Assembly: GCF_026127265.1 (NCBI RefSeq)
Contig: NZ_WWFG01000012.1
Location: 1-64,000, forward strand
DNA length: 64,000 nucleotides
From: Nostoc sp. KVJ3
GTDB lineage: Bacteria; Cyanobacteriota; Cyanobacteriia; Cyanobacteriales; Nostocaceae
Direction of reading: 5' to 3'
Position numbers and translations under genes: made by a program. A model generated the notes under the pieces. The model was not told the DNA's origin, did not search any database, and worked only from the letters and a program-made list of their open reading frames with translations. Below are positions 32,978 through 41,178 of this stretch, one piece after another (the stretch's first letter is position 1; each line of letters opens with the position of its first letter).

Positions 32978-34818
32978 ATTATTTAAGTGACAAACATAAA
33001 CAGTTATCCGAGTCGCAACAATCGGGTTTAATGTTGTGGTTTGGTCGTCTGCCAATGGACAAGAAAGCTGTTGCAATTGGGCTAAGTCTGACTGTAGGTA
33101 TTGGATCAGCTGCGATGGCGTGGCAGGGAACTAGCAGCGACAGAATTTATTTCTGTGTCAAAACCCCAAAGAAAACATTGGTGTGTCATGACTTGAATAA
33201 CAGACCATTCCGCATGACCCCACATTACTGGGAGCAGTGGAAGAGTGATGGAATGCCCCGGCAGGTAGTGCGTGATCCAGCAACCGGAATTAACGGGTTG
33301 GTGAAAGCTACCAACCCATACAAACCGTTTTGGGCGTTTGGTGGATTCCTGGGATTTGCGCTTGCTGGCTGGATGTTGCGCCACTGCCAGGATGAGGAGA
33401 AGCAGAGAGCCGTATTTGTTGACATCGCCCAAAAGCGGGATGCAGCAAGAGCAGAGATGGCCGCTCGTTCCGATTTATTGGACAGCTACCGGGATGTTGC
33501 GATCGCAGAAGTCCAACTACAAGCCGACTTGGATTTAATCGCTAATGATCGCACTGTTGATATCACCAAAGCTGAGATTTACTCCGACGTTGAGATTCAA
33601 GTTGCCCAGCTAGATGCGACTGATGCACTTTTCGAGGCGCAAACGGCGGGGATGACCGAGCAACAGAAGGCAGAGTACATTAAGCAGCTTCGTGAGATGA
33701 AAACGCCCTATCTACAAGGGAGCCAGACTCTACAGGGGACGATTGACCCCAACGACAAGGTTACTGGCAACTCCCCAGAGGCGATCGCCCCTGGTGACAA
33801 ATATCGCTGGATCAACAACACCATCGGCTACCCCACTTTGATATTTGGTGGCATGGGTGCAGGTAAGTCCTGGACTACCAGAGAGATTATTTGGGCAAAG
33901 CGTCAAGCCGGTTGGAATCAAATCTTTGTACTTGACCCTCACGGAACAGAAGTTGAATGGCGGGGGGTAAACCTGATTACTGGCTACAAGGAAATAGCCG
34001 ACTTCATGCAATGGTACATGGCGGAAATGCGCCGCCGTTACAAAGCCTATCGTGAAAGCGGAATGGTTGAGGAGCAATGGACGCAACACTTAAGAGACAC
34101 AAACCAACATTTCTGTGTAGTCGCTGAGGAGTTTACAACTTGGACGGATAACATAATTGAGCCAATGCCAGACGATTGTGAGGATGAAAAATGGAAGCCC
34201 GACCCTGATTTTATTGGTAAATGGTTTCGCTGTGCCATGACCGAATCTCGCAAACAATTAATGATTCCTTTGTTCGTAGCTCACGACCGCACAATGGAGA
34301 TTTTAGCCAAAGCCAAAGGATTATCAAAACTTCGAGATGCGGCACTGTTAGAAGTAGAACTAATCGCAACTATTGACCCAATTACGACAGAAGCAAAAGC
34401 TAGCGGTATGGGTAAAATTAAGCTACCTGGGCATGGGCAATGGATTGATATTGAACTGCCTAAACTTGACCACAAGCGAATTGATTTTCGGCTTGATAAA
34501 CCTTTGACCAGTGATGAACCGCCAACCATCGATAAAGCCACTTTAGAGCGGATCTATGAACTGGAATTCAATCTTGGTAACAAAGCAGGTGACACCCAAG
34601 ATGAACCTAATAAACTGTCACCAATGGCGCAAAAACTGTATGAATATCTCACCAGAACTGAACGAATTGAAGCTGATGTAAGAGAGTTTAAGGGCAACTT
34701 TAAAGTGGCTGGTGAGAGATTCACTGTTGAGCAAATCAAGGGCTGGATGTATGAAATTGTGGGGGCAGGTATGGCTGACTGGATAGCTGAGGGTGTTATC
34801 AGGCTCAATCAAATTTAG
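32974..34818 (+). CDS. Membrane-anchored FtsK/TraD-like ATPase
   Basis: The 614-residue protein has two membrane segments near the N terminus (about 32-50 and 118-136) and a periplasmic loop between them. A cytoplasmic RecA-type motor follows, with Walker A GGMGAGKSW (292-300) and a Walker B-like FCVVAEEF (380-387). The arrangement resembles coupling proteins (TraD/VirD4) or HerA/FtsK DNA pumps. With a MobV relaxase on the plasmid it may connect the nucleoprotein to a transfer channel. As the last gene of the parM operon it may instead anchor filament-driven segregation. No T4SS genes are visible. Confidence 0.65.
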   Translation: MNYLSDKHKQLSESQQSGLMLWFGRLPMDKKAVAIGLSLTVGIGSAAMAWQGTSSDRIYFCVKTPKKTLVCHDLNNRPFRMTPHYWEQWKSDGMPRQVVRDPATGINGLVKATNPYKPFWAFGGFLGFALAGWMLRHCQDEEKQRAVFVDIAQKRDAARAEMAARSDLLDSYRDVAIAEVQLQADLDLIANDRTVDITKAEIYSDVEIQVAQLDATDALFEAQTAGMTEQQKAEYIKQLREMKTPYLQGSQTLQGTIDPNDKVTGNSPEAIAPGDKYRWINNTIGYPTLIFGGMGAGKSWTTREIIWAKRQAGWNQIFVLDPHGTEVEWRGVNLITGYKEIADFMQWYMAEMRRRYKAYRESGMVEEQWTQHLRDTNQHFCVVAEEFTTWTDNIIEPMPDDCEDEKWKPDPDFIGKWFRCAMTESRKQLMIPLFVAHDRTMEILAKAKGLSKLRDAALLEVELIATIDPITTEAKASGMGKIKLPGHGQWIDIELPKLDHKRIDFRLDKPLTSDEPPTIDKATLERIYELEFNLGNKAGDTQDEPNKLSPMAQKLYEYLTRTERIEADVREFKGNFKVAGERFTVEQIKGWMYEIVGAGMADWIAEGVIRLNQI

Positions 34819-34833
34819 TCCCCTTCGGTGGCT

Positions 34834-34970
34834 GGTGTCTGCTCCCAAAAAGCCCCTTTTTTTGCGGACACCAGACACCAGACACCAAAGCCTGAAACCC
34901 TTATACAGCCTAGACACCGCCAGACACCAGCCCAGACACCAAGTGTCTAGATGGTGTCCGCCAGACACCA
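34834..34970 (+). repeat. GACACC iteron cluster
   Basis: GACACC occurs at 34867, 34874, 34881, 34913, 34923, 34935 and 34964, with inverted GGTGTC at 34834 and 34953. The first three are spaced 7 bp apart. The cluster lies directly after the parM operon and merges with inverted repeat arm B. It could be the centromere for the ParR-like protein, an iteron set, or recombinase accessory sites. Confidence 0.55.
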
Positions 34971-35007
34971 ATAATAAATCAGCCAATAAATAGCCAGTTA
35001 TTATTAG
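34944..35007. repeat. Inverted repeat arm B
   Basis: This is the inverted counterpart of 22550-22613 (about 56 of 64 positions). It contains TGGTGTC-CGCCA-GACACCA (34952-34970). See arm A. Confidence 0.7.
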
Positions 35008-35126
35008 ATCGAGAAAGCAATTACCATATTAGATTTAATGAAATTATTTCAAGTTAATTTAATTAGAGATGAAGGCTGTCCCTTATAGATATTTCTCTGT
35101 TGAGATAGCCTGTTTAAATTTTTAAA

Positions 35127-35708
35127 CTAATACTGAGGTCGTCCTTGTACTCCCATGTTTTCTGTACTTTGATTATATATAAAGACCTCTCCAAAACTTT
35201 TACCCTGATAAATGTGTTTTTGCTGGTATGGTCCTTCTAAAAATTCCCCCCAACAACAAACAATTAAGTCGGATTTATCTACCATATTTTCTATCTCTAT
35301 ACCGAGTTTTGTACCCACTTCCTGCATCTCTTCTTTAAATGTTTTGATATCTTTCCGATATTCTTCGGGAAGACCTTTATTAAGCTCAAGTAAGTTTTTT
35401 ATTCTTTGACCAGGTGGTAACTGTTGTTTTATTTTTTTTAATGGATCATAATGTATTAGTAAAATGGCAAGGTTTTTATTTTGCTGCTGACCTAGCCAGG
35501 GAATTGTGAAGCTTGGTTCAAGCTCTGCATTAAATAAAACAACATAGTTATTTGGATTATTTTGATTAAATTCAGAGGTATCTAAGTAGGGCTGCCCCTC
35601 AATCAAAGTTATATTTTGTGGATTCCATTGTCTTGCTTTTACAGCATCCTCATCACTGGTGTACCGAAACCGAACTAAACTTACATTATGTGTAGATGAC
35701 ATAGACAT
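35127..35708 (-). CDS. Hypothetical protein, 193 residues
   Basis: This is a soluble alpha/beta protein. YLDTSEFN and LIVCCWGEFLEG are notable segments, and there is no signal peptide. It is separated by 4 bp from the upstream 79-residue gene, so the two form an operon. They lie between the parM operon and the pPIWI-RE system. I do not recognise a family. Confidence 0.55.
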   Translation of the reverse strand: MSMSSTHNVSLVRFRYTSDEDAVKARQWNPQNITLIEGQPYLDTSEFNQNNPNNYVVLFNAELEPSFTIPWLGQQQNKNLAILLIHYDPLKKIKQQLPPGQRIKNLLELNKGLPEEYRKDIKTFKEEMQEVGTKLGIEIENMVDKSDLIVCCWGEFLEGPYQQKHIYQGKSFGEVFIYNQSTENMGVQGRPQY

Positions 35709-35712
35709 ATTT

Positions 35713-35952
35713 TTAGATATTTAGCAATGTTCTTACAACTTCATCTTCAGTAACCTCTATTAAATCGTTGCTATGAACTTGTTCTGTTCTTGAACTGAGT
35801 TCAATCATTCCACCTATACCAATTAAAATTCTAAGATTTAAGTAATCGTTAACTGAAGATTGGTTAGCTCTAGTTGCAAAAGCAGAAAGACCACTTCCTT
35901 CTAAAACTCCATAATTTCCTGTTGCCTTATTCTTATAATATTTTTTAGCCAT
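35713..35952 (-). CDS. Hypothetical protein, 79 residues
   Basis: The protein starts MAKKYYKNKATGNYGVLEG and ends EVTEDEVVRTLLNI. It is the first gene of a two-gene unit with the 193-residue protein. The pairing of a small and a medium gene might be a toxin-antitoxin or effector-immunity pair, but nothing specific supports that. Confidence 0.5.
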   Translation of the reverse strand: MAKKYYKNKATGNYGVLEGSGLSAFATRANQSSVNDYLNLRILIGIGGMIELSSRTEQVHSNDLIEVTEDEVVRTLLNI

Positions 35953-36135
35953 AGTTTATTTATTCAACACTATTAGTAAAATATCAAATATTTTATTTTC
36001 TTGCCGCAGTCGGCTAATCTCCATGAGATGCCAAATCTTGTAAAGATTTGCAGCAAAATCTTTCTACTGCTATGAATCAGCTGTATTGGTATCAAACAGA
36101 CAATTACCCAGCTACCTTTTCTTACTGCTTATGAA

Positions 36136-36357
36136 ATGGCTGAAAGATTTGGGGTGAAAGTTGACACAATAATTGCTCATGCAAAGCAATGGCGAAATGG
36201 GCAACGTTACGACTACAGCTTTGAAGAATGGGCATCTGATTTTGACACCAAGTATCGCTGGCATTTCTTTTGGAACGCTGACTATGAGCCAGTGTTTTAC
36301 CCAGTTTCATCTAAGTTGTTCACCTTGCACTTACTGAGTTATTGCAATAAACAATAG
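36136..36357 (+). CDS. Hypothetical protein with HTH-like start, 73 residues
   Basis: The frame contains AYEMAERFGVKVDTIIAHAK, an HTH-like pattern, followed by an aromatic-rich C terminus. The frame is open upstream of the ATG for about 20 more codons without a conventional start, so the N terminus may be longer. It could be a small regulator. Weakly supported. Confidence 0.4.
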   Translation: MAERFGVKVDTIIAHAKQWRNGQRYDYSFEEWASDFDTKYRWHFFWNADYEPVFYPVSSKLFTLHLLSYCNKQ

Positions 36358-36655
36358 TTAAACACCAACTGCGCCACGCCGTAAGATTGCGCCGAAATTA
36401 GCGCGGCTTACCACTTGGGCAAAACGCTGCTAACGCATCAATCGCCTTAAGAGCCAGCCGCCGACTGCCGCCCCATCTTTAGCTTGCTGAGGGTGCGATT
36501 GCGCGGAGCGCATTGCCTCATAAAGGTTTCTTTGAAGAGCCAGAAGCCTTTATCTGTAAGTTATATAGCCCCTAATCTGGTAATTATTAATTTTTTGCAT
36601 AGGTTTGCATAGGAAAATCTAGATAAATGCATTATAGTAAAGAACAAGAATTGAG
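36358..36655. other. GC-rich spacer before pPIWI-RE genes
   Basis: The first 170 bp are GC-rich dispersed-repeat-like sequence (GCGCGGAGCGCATTGCC, and similar). The rest is AT-rich and presumably holds the promoter of the pPIWI-RE operon. No gene is seen. Confidence 0.4.
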
Positions 36656-36715
36656 GAAAAACCAATTTCAGAGTATGTAAGCCCAAATGAGGCAGCACGA
36701 CGGCTGGGAGTAAGC

Positions 36716-37339
36716 GTGGACTCCTTGAGACGATGGGAAGCTGCGGGCAAAATTAATGCAATCCGAACGCCATCTGGGCAGAGAAGATTTGACATGAACT
36801 CCTACGTGCCAGGCGATAAACCTGATACAAAGGCTAGCTCAAAAAAGGTAAAGACAACAGATGATGAATCAACCCTGCGTCAGATAGCTAAGGGAATAGT
36901 TCAGTATGCACAGCAAATGCAAAAGCTAAAACTTTTTCCTTATCCAGTAGTTCTGCAACTGGGAGTAGAAAAATTACAAGCTATTTGTGTGATGCAAAAT
37001 AAAACACAACCTCAAGGAATTCCAGATTTCCTCAGTAACTGGGCAGAACATCCTATTAGAGATTGGACTATTGAAATTGACTGTCCAGAAGAGTGGAAGG
37101 ATGTTCAATTTGTAGAAGACCGAAAGCCTAGTGGATTTTGTATTGAATTAGATGGGTCATATATTAACGAAGCCGAGCGGATTCAAAAAGAGGTCATGGA
37201 AGAAGTTTTTAGAAAGTCCGCACAAGACCCAAACCTATATGTAGATTTTCGTCGCTTACTTGTTACCAACTCTGTGATCACAAAGGGAGAGCGAGATATT
37301 AAAGCTGTTCTGCAACTCAAGCCATTACAAAAGTCTTAG
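36716..37339 (+). CDS. pPIWI-RE-associated REase gene, N-terminal part with MerR-like HTH
   Basis: A frame open from about 36656 encodes EYVSPNEAARRLGVSVDSLR then a GKINAIRTPSGQRRFD stretch, a clear MerR/IS607-type HTH. No standard start lies before the GTG at 36716, which is inside the HTH, so the start may be ATT or an indel may hide it. After the HTH comes about 150 residues of unrecognised alpha/beta sequence ending in GERDIKAVLQ. The frame then shifts by -1 at about 37310-37325 and would continue into the next entry, whose upstream frame reads ATQAITKVLEDSYEEAPASY. The two entries are probably one gene of about 420 codons. Confidence 0.6.
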   Translation: MDSLRRWEAAGKINAIRTPSGQRRFDMNSYVPGDKPDTKASSKKVKTTDDESTLRQIAKGIVQYAQQMQKLKLFPYPVVLQLGVEKLQAICVMQNKTQPQGIPDFLSNWAEHPIRDWTIEIDCPEEWKDVQFVEDRKPSGFCIELDGSYINEAERIQKEVMEEVFRKSAQDPNLYVDFRRLLVTNSVITKGERDIKAVLQLKPLQKS

Positions 37340-37416
37340 AAGATAGTTATGAAGAAGCTCCAGCCTCTTACAAAAAACAGGGAAAGTTTTACTGCTGTGG
37401 TCACTGTGGTGGGTTA

Positions 37417-37929
37417 ATGCATCGGACTGTGGACAATCAATTAAAGTGTGAGAACAAACATTGCGCTAAACAAAAAAAAGCCGCAGTTCCTTTTGAATGT
37501 GATAAAGATGACCAAGTTTTATGGCTAAAAAAAGGGCTGCGATATTTTATTCATCGACCTGGGTGTGCAGAACTAAGAATAGAAAAACGTATGAGGGAGT
37601 TAGGATTAGAAGTTATTCTCTATCCTGATTTTGATAAATACGACCTGCATATTGTCTTTCCTGATAAAACAGTCTGGGCAGTTGACGTAAAGTTTTGGGA
37701 ATCTGCATATAACTTAGCTAAGAAGGTTAACGAGCCTATCCCTAGACTTACCCATCAGCCATACCACGAAGCATTTTTTGTATTTGCTGATGACATTAGA
37801 GAATATGGAGATGAGTATATTCAAGAGTTCATAAATCACTGTCCAGTTAAATTAAAAAAGTCTCAGGTAATGTTTGAAGGGACTTTTATGAAAGCAGTTG
37901 AAAAAAAATTAAAAACTTGTCAATTATGA
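37417..37929 (+). CDS. pPIWI-RE-associated REase gene, nuclease part
   Basis: The frame is open upstream of its ATG to at least 37313, giving a zinc ribbon (FYCCGHCGG, then CENKHC). The nuclease core is YDLHIVFPDKTVWAVDVKFW, the D...DxK of a PD-(D/E)XK fold. This zinc ribbon plus REase arrangement is that of the nuclease partner in pPIWI-RE systems. The TGA overlaps the helicase ATG (ATGA). A frameshift separates it from the HTH part. If real it would split the protein, and if a sequencing error the gene is whole. Confidence 0.7.
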   Translation: MHRTVDNQLKCENKHCAKQKKAAVPFECDKDDQVLWLKKGLRYFIHRPGCAELRIEKRMRELGLEVILYPDFDKYDLHIVFPDKTVWAVDVKFWESAYNLAKKVNEPIPRLTHQPYHEAFFVFADDIREYGDEYIQEFINHCPVKLKKSQVMFEGTFMKAVEKKLKTCQL

Positions 37930-40900
37930 GAAATACCAAAGAATGGCGGACTCGACTAATTAAAGAAGGATTAGACGAAAACTTATGTGATGTGGAGTTA
38001 GGACTGTACTTATTAAGCTCCTTACTTCCAAATGCTCCTGCAAGTAGTCTATGGGTATTGCTGACTGGTTATCCTTTCTCTATCCCAGAATTTCAAAACT
38101 GGAGTCAGTCGCAACATAAAATGTATGCTTCTGGTCGTCATTTATTGACAGAATACAGAAGACCATATCTATGGACAGAAGCACTAAAGAATTATCGCTC
38201 TTTCGCCGCAGATCAGCGCGGATATGAAATATCTGAGTCTCTAAAAGAGTTTCAAGTCAACAGCAATATAACAACTGCAAATTTTAGATTTGATGTATAC
38301 GCAAAGATATTAAAATCTCCTATTCCATTATTGAAAAGGCGCGAAATAAAATGGGCAGAGGCTGACCAAACATATAAGTGTGAAGTAAATGGAATCATAG
38401 AAACAGTTACCATCTCTTCTGCCCTTGTAAAGTCTCCACCAAATAGCCACAATTTAAGTGGTAAACCCCAACGCGCTCCACTTTGTATAACTTGGAGAGA
38501 ACTGGAAGATACCGCAGCATGGATGGACAGACAAAGTAGGAAACGAGGGCTAAAATCACAGTGGAAAACTTGGATAAAGAATGTAAAATTACAGGTATTT
38601 GGTGATAATGATTGTCTAGTCCGAGTCGAATCCCTAACCATCAATAAGATGATGCATCTAGTTGGAATGGTATCATCAGGCAAATCCAACTTAATGAAAG
38701 TCCTGGCAGTCTGGGCAGCAAGAAAGGAATTACACATCACGTTAATCGTAGGAGATGTCCTTCAAATCTTTGAATTAGCAAAGATTTTTGCTGATGTAGG
38801 AGTAACCGATGTTGCTCCAATTTTAGGCAATTCCAACAGAAAAAGTCATATTAATCGATTGCATCAAGCTGTTTATAATAACCATCCTGAAGAACCATTC
38901 AATCAAGCACATCCCGGCTTTAAATGGATAAGTAATACTTGCTTGTTGAGCGGTCTGGTTAACCCAGAAATGTCAAAACCGTTTGAAATAGGAAAACAAC
39001 CTTGTCTCTCTCTACAACTTATTAAAAAATCAGAATCAACAGACCTAGAAAATAATGAGGTAGATGATAAACAATCAGAGTCACCAAAAATGAAAATGGC
39101 TTGTCCTGCTTACAGCGTATGCTCTTACCATCAAAAGGAACGAGATTTAGTAAAAGGTTCCATCTGGATTGCTACACCGGGAAGTCTAATTTATAGTAGG
39201 GTGCCACAACAGATAAACCAAGAAAGTTTACTTTATGCTGAGTTGGTCTGGAGGCATAGTGACTTAGTAATTGTGGATGAAGTAGACCAATATCAAGCTT
39301 ATCTAGATAAAGCATTTAGCCCAGATCAGACATTACGCCGACCAACAAGAGATGCTTGGTTAGATGAAGTTTTACAAAAGGTTGAAGCTGAATTAGTCCG
39401 TCAAAATTCTCAACCACTGAGCAAAAAAATTGTCAGTGATTGGTGGGATGCTTGCCAACAAGCTAAACGAGTTACAGACCAAATTTATTGGATGTTAGGA
39501 GGGGATTATCCTGAATTATCTCAATGGCAAAATAGTAAAAAATATTTTACCGATTGGTTGCTATTGCGAGAAGTTGCTATTGATTTAGTCGGAACTAAAA
39601 ACGCCGATAATTTAATGAAGGATATATTTGAACCTTATATAAATAATTTAGACAACGACAAGGATTTACTTTTTACCCTTACTCACAAAGCTAGTGGCAG
39701 GAAAAATGCCCTTATTGAGTGGGTCAAGAAACAAGCCACTATTCCTTTAGAAACAGAGAAGATTCAAGAAATTGCCGTGAAGTTAGAGTTTGCATTATTA
39801 GTCTGCGTTCTACAAAACAAACTTTACTTGATGATGCGTTACTGGAGGCAAGTACAAGACATCCTCAAACTGGAAGCAGAAGATTCAATGTGGTTTCAAG
39901 CGCCACCCGCAGACTACAACGCAATAATTCCCGCGATGCCAATGGGAAATCAGTTGGCATTCCAGTACCAGAAATCTTATAAGGAACAGTTAGGAAGTCT
40001 CCGGTTTTTCCGTTGCACAGGCATTGGTCGTTGGTCACTTCTACATTTCAATGATTTGTTCGCCAGCGACAACATAGCAAGTCCCCACATATTGCTGATG
40101 TCAGGAACCAGTTGGGCGGGTAAATCTCCGGCATACCATGTTCATGTACCAGTAACCGGAGTTTTATCACCAAATACTAATAAGGGATTTTCAATCTCAT
40201 CTGAGTTTTTACCCTTATATGATGACCAAAATCAACCAATCTTTGTGTCAGGAACAGGGGATAAAAAACAGAAGAACTTGGAGAAAATTGTCACCAAGTT
40301 AGTAGAGGAAGAATATTTAGAGCAAAAACTAACAGACCTTCAAGGACGAAAAATACTGTTGGTAGTCAATAGCTATGAACAAGTAAAAATAGTCCACGAG
40401 CATTTAGTTCGTCTAGGGTGGGGAAATCGAGTTATAGCTTTAACGAAAGATGATAATAAATCTGAGTGGCTAGATGATGACTCAGAGAATGAAAGTCATA
40501 ATACGTTGCAACGAGGACGAGTATCTGAGTTTGCCAATAAACCTGACAAGGTAATTCTAATAGCCCCGCTAAAAGCGATAGAGCGTGGTCACAATATTGT
40601 TGATGAGAAAGGAATGGCAGTAATTGGGGCAGCTTACTTCCTGGTTTTACCCCACCCAAGTCCTGATGACCTCAGTTATGCAATTCACTCTATAAACCGT
40701 TGGGCAATTGAAAACTACAAGACATTTGAGGGAGAAAATCTTGAGGACTTAGGTACTAATTTTCGAGACACAGCTTATCGTCAATGGCTGCGGTTGCTAC
40801 ACCTACCAGTAAGGTTAAGAACTCTTGATGAGAAAAACTTATCTGCTATGCATTGGGATATTGCCGTTTCACTCTGGCAGGTGGTAGGTCGTCTTATTCG

Positions 40901-41135
40901 TGGCAGTAGTAATGCAGAACTCTTCTGGTGCGATGCCAAGTTTGGACTTAATGTTGCACAGATGAATGAACAAGAGGATACCCCTTCAACTAGTATCCTT
41001 GTTGGCATCCGAGATTTGCTACAACCCTATTTTGAGGAGGATGATCCTCAGATTACACAACGGGATAGGCAGATAGTTCAGGCTCTTTATCGCCCATTTT
41101 ATGAAGCGATCGCCAAAACTAAAAATCTTTTCTGA
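37926..41135 (+). CDS. DinG-like helicase of the pPIWI-RE system
   Basis: The 1069-residue protein (ATG 37926, overlapping the upstream stop) has SF2 helicase motifs in the DinG/XPD style: Walker A GMVSSGKSN near 246, IVDEVDQY near 448, a MSGTSWAGKS segment near 730, and motif VI QVVGRLIRGS near 984. A large insert with several Cys (CPAYSVCSYHQ near 400) fits the iron-sulfur or zinc position of such helicases. In pPIWI-RE systems the helicase is thought to unwind DNA or R-loops for the PIWI protein. It is coupled to the nuclease gene and followed after 43 bp by the PIWI gene. Confidence 0.75.
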   Translation: MRNTKEWRTRLIKEGLDENLCDVELGLYLLSSLLPNAPASSLWVLLTGYPFSIPEFQNWSQSQHKMYASGRHLLTEYRRPYLWTEALKNYRSFAADQRGYEISESLKEFQVNSNITTANFRFDVYAKILKSPIPLLKRREIKWAEADQTYKCEVNGIIETVTISSALVKSPPNSHNLSGKPQRAPLCITWRELEDTAAWMDRQSRKRGLKSQWKTWIKNVKLQVFGDNDCLVRVESLTINKMMHLVGMVSSGKSNLMKVLAVWAARKELHITLIVGDVLQIFELAKIFADVGVTDVAPILGNSNRKSHINRLHQAVYNNHPEEPFNQAHPGFKWISNTCLLSGLVNPEMSKPFEIGKQPCLSLQLIKKSESTDLENNEVDDKQSESPKMKMACPAYSVCSYHQKERDLVKGSIWIATPGSLIYSRVPQQINQESLLYAELVWRHSDLVIVDEVDQYQAYLDKAFSPDQTLRRPTRDAWLDEVLQKVEAELVRQNSQPLSKKIVSDWWDACQQAKRVTDQIYWMLGGDYPELSQWQNSKKYFTDWLLLREVAIDLVGTKNADNLMKDIFEPYINNLDNDKDLLFTLTHKASGRKNALIEWVKKQATIPLETEKIQEIAVKLEFALLVCVLQNKLYLMMRYWRQVQDILKLEAEDSMWFQAPPADYNAIIPAMPMGNQLAFQYQKSYKEQLGSLRFFRCTGIGRWSLLHFNDLFASDNIASPHILLMSGTSWAGKSPAYHVHVPVTGVLSPNTNKGFSISSEFLPLYDDQNQPIFVSGTGDKKQKNLEKIVTKLVEEEYLEQKLTDLQGRKILLVVNSYEQVKIVHEHLVRLGWGNRVIALTKDDNKSEWLDDDSENESHNTLQRGRVSEFANKPDKVILIAPLKAIERGHNIVDEKGMAVIGAAYFLVLPHPSPDDLSYAIHSINRWAIENYKTFEGENLEDLGTNFRDTAYRQWLRLLHLPVRLRTLDEKNLSAMHWDIAVSLWQVVGRLIRGSSNAELFWCDAKFGLNVAQMNEQEDTPSTSILVGIRDLLQPYFEEDDPQITQRDRQIVQALYRPFYEAIAKTKNLF

Positions 41136-41178
41136 CGTTCTTCCGTAAACATCTCACAAATTACAAATAATTTGATTT

